From NCBI GenBank assembly GCA_946406115.1, contig OX291545.1:4898001-4962000 (forward strand): 64,000 nucleotides of DNA. The letters run 5' to 3'. Below the pieces are notes generated by a model. That model did not search any database, had not been told where the DNA came from, and saw only the letters and a list, made by a program, of their open reading frames with translations. This document shows positions 33,678 through 45,984 of the stretch, one piece after another. Each line of letters opens with the position of its first letter. The stretch's first letter is position 1. Position numbers and translations under genes: made by a program. This DNA comes from Apoda limacodes (taxonomy: Eukaryota > Arthropoda > Insecta > Lepidoptera > Limacodidae).

Positions 33678-33999
33678 TTTTTTTTTTTTTTTTTATATAT
33701 TTTATATACCACTAAGGTGGCAAACAAGCCTACGGTCCGCCTGATGGTAAGCGGTCACCGTAGCCTATGGACGCTTGCAACACCAGGGGCATCACTCGCG
33801 CGTCGCCGACCCTTCAGAAATCTAATAACTTCTTTTTTGAAGAACCCCATACTTTAGTCCTTAGAGAAAACCTTGGCAGGGAGCTCATTCCACAACCCAA
33901 GGGTTCGCGGGAGGAAGTTTCTCTAAAACCGCACTGTACGCGACCATTTTGGTTCAAAGTGTGAGAATGAATTCCCTGTCGATGGCGAGTGATTCACGT
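33678..33999 (-). pseudogene. LINE A 3' end, inverted
   Basis: On the minus strand this is the last coding part and 3' untranslated region of LINE A (NELPAKVFS-type region, then GTTGCAAGCGTCCATAGGC, CATCAGGCGGACC, TTTGCCACCTTAGTGG). It ends in a poly-A tail, seen on + as T(17) at 33678-33694. It forms an inverted repeat with 34280-34480. Confidence 0.88.
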
Positions 34000-34480
34000 C
34001 GGGGCAAAGGTTGCTGCTTTACAAGTCGCAAGTCCGGCCCCATATGGAGTACTGCTGCCATCTCTGGTCTGGTGCACTCTGCTTGGCACTTTTGACTCGG
34101 TTCAACGACGGGCTGTGAGAATTGTCGACGATCCCAAACTCACTTGCGGTATCGAGCCCTTAAGTCTGAGGAGAGACTTTGCCTCCCTGTGTGCGTTCTA
34201 CCGCTTGTACAATGGGTTGTGTTCTGAGCAATTGTTCGAAATTATGTCCACGGCTACTTTCTACCATCGCACCGCGCGCCATCGGCAGGGAATTCATTCT
34301 CACACTTTAGAACCGAAATGGTCGCGTACTGTGCGGTTTCAGAGAAACTTCCTCCCGCGAACGCTTAGATTGTGGAATGAGCTCCCTGCCAAGGTTTTCT
34401 CTAAGGAATACAGTATGAGTTTCTTCAAAAAAGAAGTTATTAGATTTCTGAAGGGTCGGCAAAAAAAAGCACCAATACCT
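34000..34480 (+). pseudogene. LINE A 3' coding end, direct orientation
   Basis: The frame reads ALQVASPAPYGVLLPSLVW, DSVQRRAVRIVDDPKLT, SLRRDFASLCAFYRLYNGL, RTARHRQGIHSHTLEPKWS, RTLRLWNELPAKVFSKEY and FFKKEVIRFLKGRQ, the conserved C-terminus of LINE A. About 1.5 kb of RT is missing between this and 33677. The tail is lost at the junction with the minus-strand LINE fragment to the right. Confidence 0.9.
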
Positions 34481-34483
34481 GAC

Positions 34484-35430
34484 CTATGTATTTTGTTGAG
34501 TAGGAAATTTTTTATGCCTACGTTTCTCACGATCTCTACGAGCCATAATAGCTCGTATATAATTTGTAAGCCATGGGACAGGGGAACGCTTCATGCATAC
34601 TAGCTTTATTGGCGCGTAATTTTCAAATAGTTCTGTGATATATCGATTGAATAATTCTAATTTGCTGTCAACAGAATCCAAAGATTAGATTTGTTTCAAG
34701 TCGATAGAACTAGCATCAGAGACTAATTTGGTTTGATTAATAGAGCTAAGATTACGTTGAAAAATTACTTGGTTTAAGTATGAAGCCAATATTAGTTCAT
34801 TATGAGAGAAGCCAGGCTAGGAAATCTGTCCATGGGAAGAAATACGTTCGGGTTGGAGTGTGAGAATCATTGATATGAAAGGTGGGGCTCAGTTTGAGGA
34901 TACTCGTGTTAGTTGAGTTACACAAGGTTTTCAATTAATTAGAACTTGTGTCATTCCGTAACAAGCGGGTATTAAAGTCACCCATTAATAAAAAGTGATC
35001 GTAACTAGGTTAATGTATTTTAAATAATTGTTCTAGTTGGTAAAAATAGTTGATAGTGGAGGGTGCATATACAACGCCAAGATGGAATAGGGTGGAACGT
35101 ATATTAATTTCTATAAATATAAATTCGATTGATGGGGATGGTTTAATTACTTTAAAGTTTAGATCTGATCTTAGATATATTACCACACCACCTCCAGCTT
35201 AACCTGTGTGGTCATTCCAGATTAACACGTAGCCCGGAAGTGCATACGTGGTAGACATCAGGGAGGGCTTTAAAAAGGTTTCAGAGACAAGACACGCATG
35301 GATTCGATTGCCATTGAAAGTAATAAGTAGATCAGAATAGTGGGCCAGAATGCTTTGAGCATTAGTATGACATATATTCAGATTACGTTCACCTTAAGCA
35401 AAAGTATCGTGAAGATGAGCACTCAAGTGT
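34484..35430 (-). pseudogene. Second LINE family: endonuclease fragment on the minus strand
   Basis: Read leftward: ICHTNAQSILAHYSDLLITF, HACLVSETFLKPSLMSTTYA (Glu motif), GGGVVIYLRSDLNFKVI, IEFIFIEINI, LGVVYAPSTINYFYQL, HFLLMGDFNT (catalytic DFN), then the post-endonuclease part SKLELFNRYITELFENYAPI and VPWLTNYIRAIMARRDRE. A different family from LINE A. No reverse transcriptase follows; it stops where LINE A begins. Multiple stops. Confidence 0.85.
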
Positions 35431-35745
35431 TTATGGGTAGACAGAAAGACAAGATCTTCACTTGACTCTGCAGTAAAGTATTCGCCCATCTAACAAAATT
35501 TGGTCGTGTAAGGGTTGAATCAACATTTTAATCGCAACCTAAGGTTGGACCGTTTAGGTTGTATAACAATAATGTTAACGTTTATATAGTCAGAAATTAT
35601 AAAACTCTCATTCGTATAATGATCGAATAGACGTCATGTAACTTAACAAAAATTGTAAAGTGTCATTGTTATAACCTTAACACGGATGCTTGATTACAAA
35701 AGCGTAGTTCACCAAACATGAGCCGTGCACTAAAATATTTAAAAA

Positions 35746-36097
35746 CTAGACTTTGCCAGCGGCTCCACCCGCCTTAAATTCGGTTTTTGGCGTGGGACTC
35801 CTTTATTTAATCACAGTATTAATACTGTGATTTACTCCTTAATTACACTAATGAAGTTTGCTATATCAAACTGCAGCTATAGCTATAGTTCGTTTAAGCT
35901 CGGTTATAGTTATTCCAGCGGGAACTTTTGAATTTTTCGGGATAAAAATACATATAAAGCCTATATGCTATTACAGGACCTAACCTATATGTATGCCAAT
36001 TTTATACCGACCTGTCCAGTGGTTCAAGCGTGATTGAGTAACAAACATCCCTCCATACAAACAAACAAACTTTCACTTTATAATATTAGTAGTAGTA
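35746..36097 (-). mobile_element. Non-autonomous Helitron (minus strand)
   Basis: The 3' end on the minus strand is CTAG (35749-35746) followed by host T. A GCGG...CCGC hairpin with a 6-nt loop lies nine bases before it. The 5' end near 36097 reads CTATACTACTACTAATATTA on the minus strand, the usual start of lepidopteran Helitrons. No coding content; about 350 bp. Confidence 0.75.
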
Positions 36098-36152
36098 TAG
36101 TCATCATTATATACTAATCTCCATTATCTGCCATGTTTGTTACTGAATGTTA

Positions 36153-36683
36153 TCTATACTAATATTATAAAGCTAAAGAGTTTCAGTGTTTGTTTGCTTG
36201 CACGCGCCAGTCTCAGGATTCCGATTTGAAATTATTTTTCAGTAATAGATAGCCCATTTATTGAGGAAGGCTATAGGTTATTTCATCACGCTAAGACCAT
36301 TAGGAGCGGAGTACCAATGAAGAATGTTTCAAAATCGGTGTTTTTTTCCTTTTGAGAACTTCGTGCGCTGCGTAAACGGTTAAAGTTTCGCAAAAACCAT
36401 GTGTCACAGAATCGTGCCCCTTTAAAAGTTCTAAAAAAATGTATATCTTTTATATTGTCTATCTTTTAAGATTGGTTCACTATAACCTTTATTTAAAACA
36501 ACTTTTTTTAAATTAAACAAGTATTTAATTTAAAACAAACTTGCGTTTTACATCATTCGATTTCAATGAATATCTTAGGAGATATCGCAGTTTTAAAATA
36601 ACATTGAAGTGGCGCGCCTGTAGAAACAGCGTTTGCTGGGTCAGAGAGGAACTTAGCGAAACAACGTTCGCCGGGGCCGCTAG
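36153..36683 (+). mobile_element. Non-autonomous Helitron (plus strand), complete
   Basis: Starts TCTATACTAATATTATAAAG directly after host A (36152) and ends CTAG (36680-36683) directly before host T (36684). A GCGAA/TTCGC hairpin with a 6-nt loop lies eight bases before CTAG. All three Helitron diagnostic features are present. 531 bp, no protein frame; the 62-codon frame at its right end spans the terminus and is not a gene. Confidence 0.88.
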
Positions 36684-37762
36684 TTCTCTTATAAAAGTAA
36701 TAATAGTGACCGGTATACGTTCATCTTGAAAGAGTCGTTCAACTGTCTAAAAGTCTTAAAATAGTCGTAACGATGACCATTAACACGAGGATCATATATT
36801 TTTCGTTTTAACGACAAAGAGTTGCATAAAAAGGTTCTTTAACGGTTACCGCGGCGACTGTTGTAAGATGATTATATAATTTAATAAATTTATATAATAA
36901 AATAATAAACGTTTTCTGGACTGAATTAAATGACTAAAGTATTATACAACTAAACGTTTGTATAAAATACTATAACACAACTCCTTGAAAATTGAGATAC
37001 CACTGCATAACCTCTATATAACCAAATGTTATTGAGTCTCTATATCATAGGACAACTTTGCTAGTTGGGCGGGCTCAGAACCCGATGAGTTCATCAATAA
37101 AACAAAAATACAAATTTAAAACTATATAAAGATATGTTTATATATGTGTGTGTTCAATTCAAGTCACTTAGCATTACAGTGCCATAGGAATTCTACAGAT
37201 ACTGCCGGTTAACTGACAAAAACAAATGTACCTATTAAAAAGTAATTGGTTTAAGCAATTTTGTAAGTTTACACTATAAATATGCCATATTTATGCATGT
37301 GGACAGTCTAACAGATTAAACACAAAAACATGAACAGGTAATCAGGTATTTATAACAAATATACATAACAAAACGATGTTTTACTGGTTTTACGATTTAA
37401 CATTTGGGAGGATTACCTTTACACCAGAGCCGTAAAAAAAGTGCCGTAAGTTAAAGTGAATTGAATATTATGCTCTGTGGTCTGCATACTCAAGTTATAT
37501 AACCATTAACCTTAATCAAAATTGTTTATTTGCTCATAGCTGAGGGTAATAAATAAATAAAGTAACATTTCAGACAATGAGAGGGTAACCAATAAAGATT
37601 ATAATGTGATATCTAAAATCTGTGGGTACTTATTTCTGAATTGCAAAAGGATTTCTCTTTAAGGTAAACAAGCACATAGTACTTAAATATGTGTATATTT
37701 GTACTGAACTAATGTATCTAATCTATACGTAGCCTATATCAACTGTAATTATTTCTTTTCAG

Positions 37763-38190
37763 TGCGCCAAGGTCAGCCAGCGTCAGTCTTCGCAGGAGCA
37801 ACCGGCTTAACGATAGGGACCGGTATATTTCGTAACTGTTCTAAGCTAGTGGCTCGAACTTTGCTGCCATCAGTCAGCTTGATGTGACTATTGCCGTTAA
37901 AGGTCCAGCTGTTGTGCACACCATGGATTTGTCGAGCTTCCTGGAAAATTTCTCTGCGTCGGTCTGACAAGAACACAAGCCTAGGAGATGCTGCTCCCCT
38001 TGAACTTTTTTTTGAAACCCATGTTTCTGTTTGCACACTATTGTTTAAAAACTGCACTAGAATTGGCCGCGGACAGTCAATGTTTGGCTTGCTGAGCCTG
38101 AAGCAAGACTCTATGTTGTCATTGCTGAAATTCTTTGGTTTCAACTTTGTGATGGCTAAGTCAACGACAACACTATTGAGACATTGATAA
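37763..38190 (-). pseudogene. LINE ORF1 fragment with FP25K-like C-terminal domain
   Basis: The minus-strand frame reads VVVDLAITKLKPKNFSND, NIESCFRLSKPNIDCPRPIL, VQFLNNSVQTETWVSKKSSR, SDRRREIFQEARQIHGVHNS and WTFNGNSHIKLTDGSKVRAT. This pattern (nucleic-acid-binding domain related to baculovirus FP25K) is typical of ORF1 of several insect LINEs and of transposon-derived paralogues. The 5' end is missing upstream of a stop. The 3' end is intact to about 37775. Confidence 0.7.
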
Positions 38191-39635
38191 GAGCTTTATT
38201 GTACCCCCCGGACTAGTAAAGACTTACAGCGGCTCCTGTTGTCTAGAGCATCTACAATCTGTATCACTGTTAAGAATTGAGCTTCAAAAGCTTCTTAAGC
38301 AGTTTTGGTAGTCTCCTTAAATATAAGAAACTCAGCTGCAGGAAGCACTGTACATTAAAAGGCATTGAATTCAAATAGTAATTTTTTTTTGGGACTGGAA
38401 AAAACATACTCGTTGCATTGTTTTTACGGAACTTGAGTTAGGAAATACGCAAAAAACAAATAATTAGCATTTTTTGAAAACAATTATAAACAAATATTAA
38501 TGGGACAATAATTCTTATATTTTTAAAGTTTTTCAATCACTTTTTACTAAAGTTAACAAAGTATTAGCATTCTAAGAACTAGTTTAACACTTACTACATG
38601 CTTACAATCTAAAACAAACACATTAATTCCAAATAATAAGTAAAATGAACTAAATTGTTTTTTAATTAATTAAAATCAAACAAAACCAAACAGTAATAAA
38701 TAAAAAAAAAACTTAAATATTTTTTTTTATATTAGTGTCAATGGATACAAGTCCTTTGAGTAAGTCCTTAAAATCATCGAAAATTCATTCCTACCAAAAA
38801 AGCAAGGTGAACACAATTTATTTTTTGTAATGGCCAAACAAAATTTGAAAAACAGACTATAATAATCGATCCGCTCGGCTTCGCGCGCTAGTTTTTATGT
38901 GCTCCGCTTGACTTTGCGCTATAGTTTTCATGTTCGCAAGTGGGTCGCACTGACTACACTAAATAAGTACAAGTTTGTCGCGCTGACTACAAAAACTAAA
39001 AAAAATATTAAACTATTGGCATGTAGACACATGCTGCTGTTCAATTTCAATTATTTTACTCAAAAACAAGGAAAATGACTAACGCTCAGAAATTGTTGTT
39101 GTCGAGTTTTGATTATAAATAATGTAAAAGAGTTATTTTCTGTTTCTATTATATTCTGGTTAAAAGTTTTTATTATAACTACATAATTAAAACAAGATTC
39201 GATTAAAATAGTAGTCCATTCAAGCATTTTCGATCATAATAGTTTTATCCATGTTATATCCATGCAAAATAAAAAAAAATGAAATTAACGAAATATTTAT
39301 ATGTGTACATAATAATATAGTATTTTTTAAATTACTGAAATATTACATTTAACGCTATTATTACCATGTAATGTTCAAAGATATTACAAAAAAAAATATT
39401 AATTGTGTAAGCGCGGTATTCTTGTATGCACTACGACTTTCGTTGTTCTTTGACTATGTCAGGCAAAAGCAAAGTTATCCTACGACACTGAATTTTCAAT
39501 ATTTTATTTCTCGAAAACTATAAAGTTCCGCAAGATAAAACTTTGTACATAGATTAATGACAGTAAGTTCTATCCCTAAAAAAAATATGAGGTCGAAAAA
39601 AAATAGCAGATAAAGTACAGCGCAGCCAAATTTTT

Positions 39636-39819
39636 ATAAACCTAGCTCTAATATTTTCATAAACCTAGCTCTAATATTTTCATAAACCTAGCTCTAATAT
39701 TTTCATAAACCTAGCTCTAATATTTTCATAAACCTAGCTCTAATATTTTCATAAACCTAGCTCTAATATTTTTATAAACCTAGCTCTAATATTTTCATAA
39801 ACCTAGCTCTAATATTTTG
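39636..39819. repeat. 23-bp minisatellite, 8 copies
   Basis: Unit ATAAACCTAGCTCTAATATTTTC, eight tandem copies with one or two substitutions. Confidence 0.97.
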
Positions 39820-40139
39820 AAAGTTATTCAGGTTTTTGTTACCGAACCGAACACATTGAGTTTTTAAATTAAATAAAAAAACATCAAATTCGGTTTTTAG
39901 GATGGGATGGCGGAGGGATTTTATGAAATTGAACTCAGACCTCGGTAAACCAGGACGAGTCAAAGTTTGTAAGCGATGACTCTCTTTTAAAAATAACGCA
40001 GTTAGAGCCGCGGCCGTCGACTAGTCCATAATGCAAGTCTAAAGCTGACGAATATTACTTCCCCATCCCGTCGTTAAGTCAAACAAGCTTCATTATTTTA
40101 AACAAAACCCGGAAATTCAAGAGGAAAGGAGAAAACTTA

Positions 40140-40210
40140 ATAAAGCTGCGGGCGAAGCTTGCGGCCGCCGCGGATAAAGCTCCGTGCCCGCCGCCCGCCG
40201 CCGCCGAGCA
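40140..40210. other. GC-rich patch
   Basis: Dense CCG/GCC trinucleotides flanked by AT-rich DNA. No frame, splice signal or repeat relationship could be supported. Confidence 0.3.
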
Positions 40211-41286
40211 ATTAACGTCGAACCGTTATAATTGATGGACCAACTCTTTGGGGCAGCCGCACCGATGCGCACTCCTTAAAAAAGAATATTAAGATTAACG
40301 CAAAGTATAAATTTAAAATCTAATAGTATGGAGAGATGTGGACCGAGGGAGGAGTACGAGCGCGATGACCTCGCTTGTAAATGTTAGACTCATTTAATCT
40401 GTGCAAATTTATTAACTATATACAAGTGGAACGCCACAATCTGTCAGGAAAGTGCTCTGGAGGGATTGATTTTTTGTTTGTTTTATCACGCTCTCATTGA
40501 ATTAGAATTCAAGACACCGTTGGCTTTGCAGAGGGTAGGGTAGCGACAAAAATAAATATTCCTAATTATTTTTTCATATCGATATCCTTATTGCACAATC
40601 TTTGAAGTAATACGAGGCGTAAATTTCCTCTTATTATCTATACCTATACGTAGTAAGTAATAAGAAGTTAATAATAGGTAAATTAATTTTTATAAATAAT
40701 AATTAATAAAGATTAAAGTTCAAGACTTTTTAAATAAATTAAATTGATATTTACATTAAAATAACTAAAAAATAAATCAAAAGGATAAGTGTTTTCAGTT
40801 CATTGTTACTGTAAAAATTATTCAAATAAAAAAAATAAAGAAAAGGATACTATATGAAACATTTTAAATTTTAAATACCCGAAAAAATAAAATAAACATT
40901 AAACAATAATAAATAGAAAAAAAATAAAAGAATAAATGGTGAACACTGTACAATATAGAAGAAACCTGTAGCACTCTTTGGATCAGAGGGAATGACCCTC
41001 TGACTCAACTACTAACTCCTGGGTTTTTAACTTACCTATTTTGTTCCGAAATTATATTCCACCGCTACACTAACAATATTCAGTATTTTGTTTCTGTGAA
41101 TCATGCATATGTACGTAGTATAATATGTTTAATATAAAATGTATGTATGTATAAATGTATTCATGTATTTACATAAATGATTAAGACTTTTGTAATTAGA
41201 CTCCTGTAAATTTAGAATACCTAATCAACCTTCTATGAATTTTTCTGAAATATTTTCAGACTTGTTTAATATTTTTATCCGAATTT

Positions 41287-41478
41287 TTTTTGACGTGACA
41301 ACGTCTTATAAATTGGTTTGCCGGGTGACACTTCAAGAAACTGCGTTACGCTCCGCTCACGTTATGCGCTCACAATGAGAGCGAGTGAGAGGCACGCGGC
41401 ATGGTTAGCCCGCCTAAGAGCGAGAGAGACAGACATAAAAAGTGAAAGGCACAAGTTGTCACGTAAAACTTTCGCCCG
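41287..41478. mobile_element. MITE-like element with short inverted ends
   Basis: Both ends carry ACGTGACAAC-type sequence in inverted orientation (41291-41300 and 41456-41467). The roughly 170-bp interior (TTACGCTCCGCTCACGTTAT, GCATGGTTAGCCCGCC) is of a kind repeated in lepidopteran genomes. No clear target duplication was found. Confidence 0.4.
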
Positions 41479-42632
41479 TATACCGACTTTACAGGCAACC
41501 AGTTTTTTTTTCTAAAAAGGTCCCTTTTTGATCTGAACATTTCGATTGGCCTGCAGAACCTTTTATGTGACCTAAGTCCGCTGATCTAGATTTTTAGCTT
41601 TCAAACCTGCACAAATCTAGCATTCTGAAAACAAACCCAATCGCTGAATGACACGTGTTTATAAGTTTTTGTCTTACATCAACTCCTTAATTTATAGTCT
41701 TGATTTCAAACATCACTTCGTTTATTTCATTTCAGTAATATATATATATATAACTTATATATTCGTTATTAATTTTATAGAATCTGCAAATTCATGTATT
41801 TCACTATTAAAATTTCCTTCCTTTATTTTTAGATTTGTTGTTTGATTTTTTTATCTGAAAATAAAATTTCCTAGTCTGAAATTTTTATTTCGTGATAATA
41901 TTATCAAATTCTAATAACTCTGTATAAAGGATAATACTTGACTCCTTCAGCCTTGTCTCGTAGACGGGCATCTCAGCGAGGACATCCACAAATGTTTTGT
42001 GAGCTGCAACCACTATCTTTTCAACGTTAAAGAATCCGACAATAATATTATTGACAATATTATTTCTCAATATCTCAAATTAATATTATCACAATCAAAA
42101 TTAATATGTATATAATAATACCTCAAAAGTATACACATTCTAATAGTATTTTATTAGATATGATGTGCTCATAACAAGTAAATTTTAATATTAAAGTATC
42201 AGTGTAGATAATACAATGACACAAATGTTGTTAGATGTATTGTTTGAAGATGTAGAAAAGTGAGATTTAAAATATTTGTAGATAGTGTTAGAATAGAATA
42301 AATTTCATGATCTGTAATACAGTATATTTTAGTTTAAGTTTAAGTACATCATTCCAACTCTCTCTTCTTTTCACTTATATGGTAGTTTTACAAAGACTTT
42401 AAAGCCTAAACGCATTTATCTAAAACAATGAAGTGTAGTTTCAGCTAACCTTCTAGAAAACTTCTGTCCTAGTTCTTGTCTTTATTTCATGTTAAAAAAA
42501 AACTGTATTTCAGTGTAACTGCCACAAATCAGATTCTCCAACACTAAAAAAGAAAACTTCTTTGTTTTTTCGCCATTCTCCTCCTGTAGTTCCTAATTTC
42601 ATTAAAAAAAAATGTATTTTGTATTTAATTTT

Positions 42633-43006
42633 ATCAAACTTGTTGGTCTATTTTCGATATAACACTAAGATTTTAATACACGTCAAAACTTATTAAATTT
42701 ATTGCAAATAGATATAGAAAGAACCGATTAGGTTAATTTTTATTCTTCTCTACAAGTTTGAAGTATCTATGTAAATAAGAATACGTCTCATGTCATTTCT
42801 TTCTGATGCCTACAGTAAGCCTGTCTTTCGCAACGTCTTTTGCGTGAGAAACATATTTATATTTCTTGCTCTTTTTCTTTAATGTGTCATTTTTAAAGCA
42901 AACAGGGAAAGGAATATTACTGTTATTATAAATACAAAGTTGCTATGGAAGAAACCCCCAAAATAACTCGAACCCTGGTTTTTTTATATCGCGCTTCAAA
43001 CTTGAG
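42633..43006. repeat. Segmental duplicate, copy 1 (partner 45622-45960)
   Basis: About 340-370 bp shared in the same orientation with 45622-45960, from ATCAAACTTGTTGGTCTATT to ATATCGCGCTTCAAACT. The two differ by scattered substitutions and small indels. Confidence 0.9.
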
Positions 43007-43332
43007 CAATTAACAGCCGTGCGAAACGAACTTTTGTAAGCCTAGTAATTTTTTTATGTTATTAACTTCTCTTCCGAAAATCGAAATCACTAAATTTGCG
43101 TTTTCTTTAAGTTTTGAGACCTAAAGAATCGTTTGCCATCATTTTTAGTGGATGTTTTTGTGTGTCTATATTCTTAAGAAAAGTTGCTAGTGCAGTACTT
43201 GCTACCGAACTATTTTTTTCATAATATTTTAAGTTGATACATTTGTTTTGCATTAATCAGACAATTTGTATAATTATTATTTTTATTTTATGACATGTAA
43301 GGACTTTATTTCTCATATCAAAATATGGTTTT

Positions 43333-43407
43333 CTACATTACGCCTTTTTACATTACTCCTTTCTACATTACACCTTTCTACATTACGCCTTTCTACATTA
43401 CACCTTT
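43333..43407. repeat. 15-bp tandem repeat, 5 copies
   Basis: Unit CTACATTACGCCTTT with single changes between copies. Confidence 0.92.
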
Positions 43408-43419
43408 CTTACGCCCCTT

Positions 43420-43950
43420 AGAAACTCTTTATTGAAGAAGCCTACGATTTAACATGAACCCCTTCTCCAAATTTGTTTGCTTACCAGTTAAGGCTCGGTG
43501 ATGATGGGTTGATTGGGTTGAAAAACATGTGCGTATACTAAGTTGTAAGTAAATATGTTAGTTTCCATACAAATTTTCCTATCTCCTACATTCCTTAGGG
43601 GCTGGATTTAAAAAAATAAACCCGTAAATATGACGTTAGTTGTGTTGAAAATATACTATATATAAAGATTCAAGTAAATTGACTACTTATAGATATGTAA
43701 TTATCCCATCCCTACCTTCTCGTAGGAGTTGTTTGGTATGAAATGAAATACGTGATTTTTCATTTGTGTTAGAGAGCATTATTAAAAAAAAATTACAATA
43801 ATAATATTTGTAATAAAAAAAAACCATCTCCTTTCTCCCCTCTCCTCCCACAAGAGATCAGTCATGAAAAACGTGTTTTGCTAATTGAGATATAGAGCAC
43901 TAATACTAAGATTTAAGTAAATATAAACTTTCTTCTATACTAATATGGAC
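43420..43950. repeat. Dispersed repeat family R, plus orientation
   Basis: Same ordered landmarks as 20520-21140. Its right end (ATGAAAAACGTGTTTTGCTA to AAGTAAATATAAAC) is matched in inverted orientation at 45380-45480. Confidence 0.75.
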
Positions 43951-43964
43951 CAAGTCACCTTCGG

Positions 43965-44110
43965 TTTTTTGCAGTGGTAGTAACGACGGTTGGCTAAAGT
44001 TTCCTGGGGGGACCTGTCGCAATTCGCCCACCTATTCTGGTCATAAAACTCGAGGCAGCATCTAATATGCGTTTTAACTCAGAAATATTTGAAACCTTAT
44101 TTTTTCGAGC
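43965..44110 (-). pseudogene. LINE A fragment (pre-RT region)
   Basis: The minus strand matches LINE A around 33170-33370 (ISELK..LDAASS region through LPLQKTEGDL). The same segment in + orientation, with shared differences, is at about 45985-46150. The two are therefore inverted copies of one LINE scrap. Confidence 0.8.
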
Positions 44111-44689
44111 CGCTGGACAATTTTGACTTATCTGCTAGCTGCTGTAAACCAATATCCTTGATAAATTTGTATAAGTCGATTCAAAAATAGGAATTAATTT
44201 AGTAATTGTATTGTTTAATTAAAAAAAAAATACCAAAATCTGAGATGTAACACTCTTGTAATACAAATGACAAGTATTTCGAGAAGTTTGATTTATGTTA
44301 TTACTTCATTGAGCTCCTTCTTGAATCTCGCTCGACTCTTCAAAGTATCTCAAAGACATCAACATAAATTATTTCTTAACTCTCGCTGATATTAATTAAG
44401 TTGCCTGTTCTATAGCTTTTAATATAAGATTCATAATTTGTAAATGAAGTCGCTGTAATGAACAAGTAAAGGTAAAGATGTTCAGAACGCAACTAAGTTT
44501 TTTCGTTACGTTATGCTGGCAATACTCAGAGCATATGTTTTTCTTATGCGAGTATTTATAATTTCCTCTTTATCGTGATTTTCTAGTCGGATACTTATGA
44601 GTTATGAAATAGAATTTCGGGAATAAACATTCTATAAAGTGCGTTGATTTTTAGACCTGCGTATAGATCCGCCCTGAAAATCACCCTAA

Positions 44690-45490
44690 ACAAACTTTGC
44701 CTGGGATTGTGAATAAATGTAGGAATATATTAATTTAATGGTCTGACTTACTTGGGTCTTGGTATTCACCACTACGAGCAGTAGTATTTATACTCTCTCT
44801 AGTTAAAATATTTCTACGAGTAGATGTTTTGGCGTTGTTAAAAATTCAACGTCCAAAGTAGTGGAAAGGGGAAGAAAACCTTTATATAGGATTAAATATA
44901 TAAAAAAAATCATTTTATCTATAAACGGAATAATGGGGTGAAAACATTTGAATGGAATGAAATATTTTTACAGTCAATTTACTTGAATATTGAAATATAC
45001 GCTTTTCAACAAAAATAATAACAATGCGTCTTTGTGCTTTTTGTAAATGAACCTGGCAAAAAGCGAGTGTGTATGTGATTGGGAAATATTATTTTAATAG
45101 TCAAATTTACATGAAAATTGATTGATGCTCTCCAACACACTTCATAAAACAAGTACTTCGGTTTATTATGCAACCAGTCCAGGTCTTAAATGGGAAGCAA
45201 CATTTTTATAGGAAATAATTGCGTTATTAATGAAATTTACTTGGAACTTAGTTGTAAGTTCTAAGTTACAAGTTAATTTGATTAACAAAACAAAACACAA
45301 TTTTCGAAACAAATATCTCAGCATTTTTTTAAATAAATCCTTATTTCCTTAGCAATTTTGTATAACTATAGAAAATATTAATTTCTGTTTATATTTACTT
45401 AAATCTCAATATTAGTGCTTTATATCACAATTAGTAAAACACGTTTTTCATGATTGATCTCTAGTGGGGAGAAAGGGGATGGTTTTTTTT
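44690..45490 (-). repeat. Dispersed repeat family R, inverted orientation
   Basis: Several degenerate monomers read on the minus strand, with AAGTAAATTGACT and ATGAAAAACGTGTTTTACTA landmarks. Together with 43420-43950 and the two LINE A scraps it forms a decayed inverted repeat centred near 44.6 kb. Confidence 0.65.
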
Positions 45491-45621
45491 TAAGAAAAAG
45501 CAAGAAAACTACAATTGTCTTGAATTTTCTACAGACAATTGATAATTATCTTTCTGATTTAACCTTTAAAACTTTTATTATCAATCAGCTAACAAAAACG
45601 ATAATTTCTGACAAAAAAAAT

Positions 45622-45960
45622 ATCAAACTTGTTGGTCTATTTTCGATATTACACTAAGACTTAATACACGTCAAAACTTATTAAATTTATTGCAAATAGA
45701 TATACAAAGAACGGATTAGGTTTTTTTTTATCTATAAGTTTGAAGTATCTATGTAAATAAGAATATGTCTCACGTCATTTCTTTCTGATGCCTACAGTAA
45801 GCTTGTCTTTCGCTACGTCTTTTGCGTGAGAAACATATTTATATTTCTTGCTCTTTTTCTTTAATGTTTCATTTTTAAGGCAAACAAGGAAAGGAATATT
45901 ACAGGGAGAAATCACCATAATAACCCTGGTCTTTTTTTTATATCGCGCTTCAAACTAGAG
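45622..45960. repeat. Segmental duplicate, copy 2 (partner 42633-43006)
   Basis: See 42633-43006. This copy is immediately followed by the + oriented LINE A scrap. Confidence 0.9.
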
Positions 45961-45984
45961 TATTTAATTGACTTACTTGAGAAA

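Noticed and set aside
36541..36729. 62-codon plus-strand frame
   Set aside because: It spans the 3' end of a Helitron and continues into flanking DNA.
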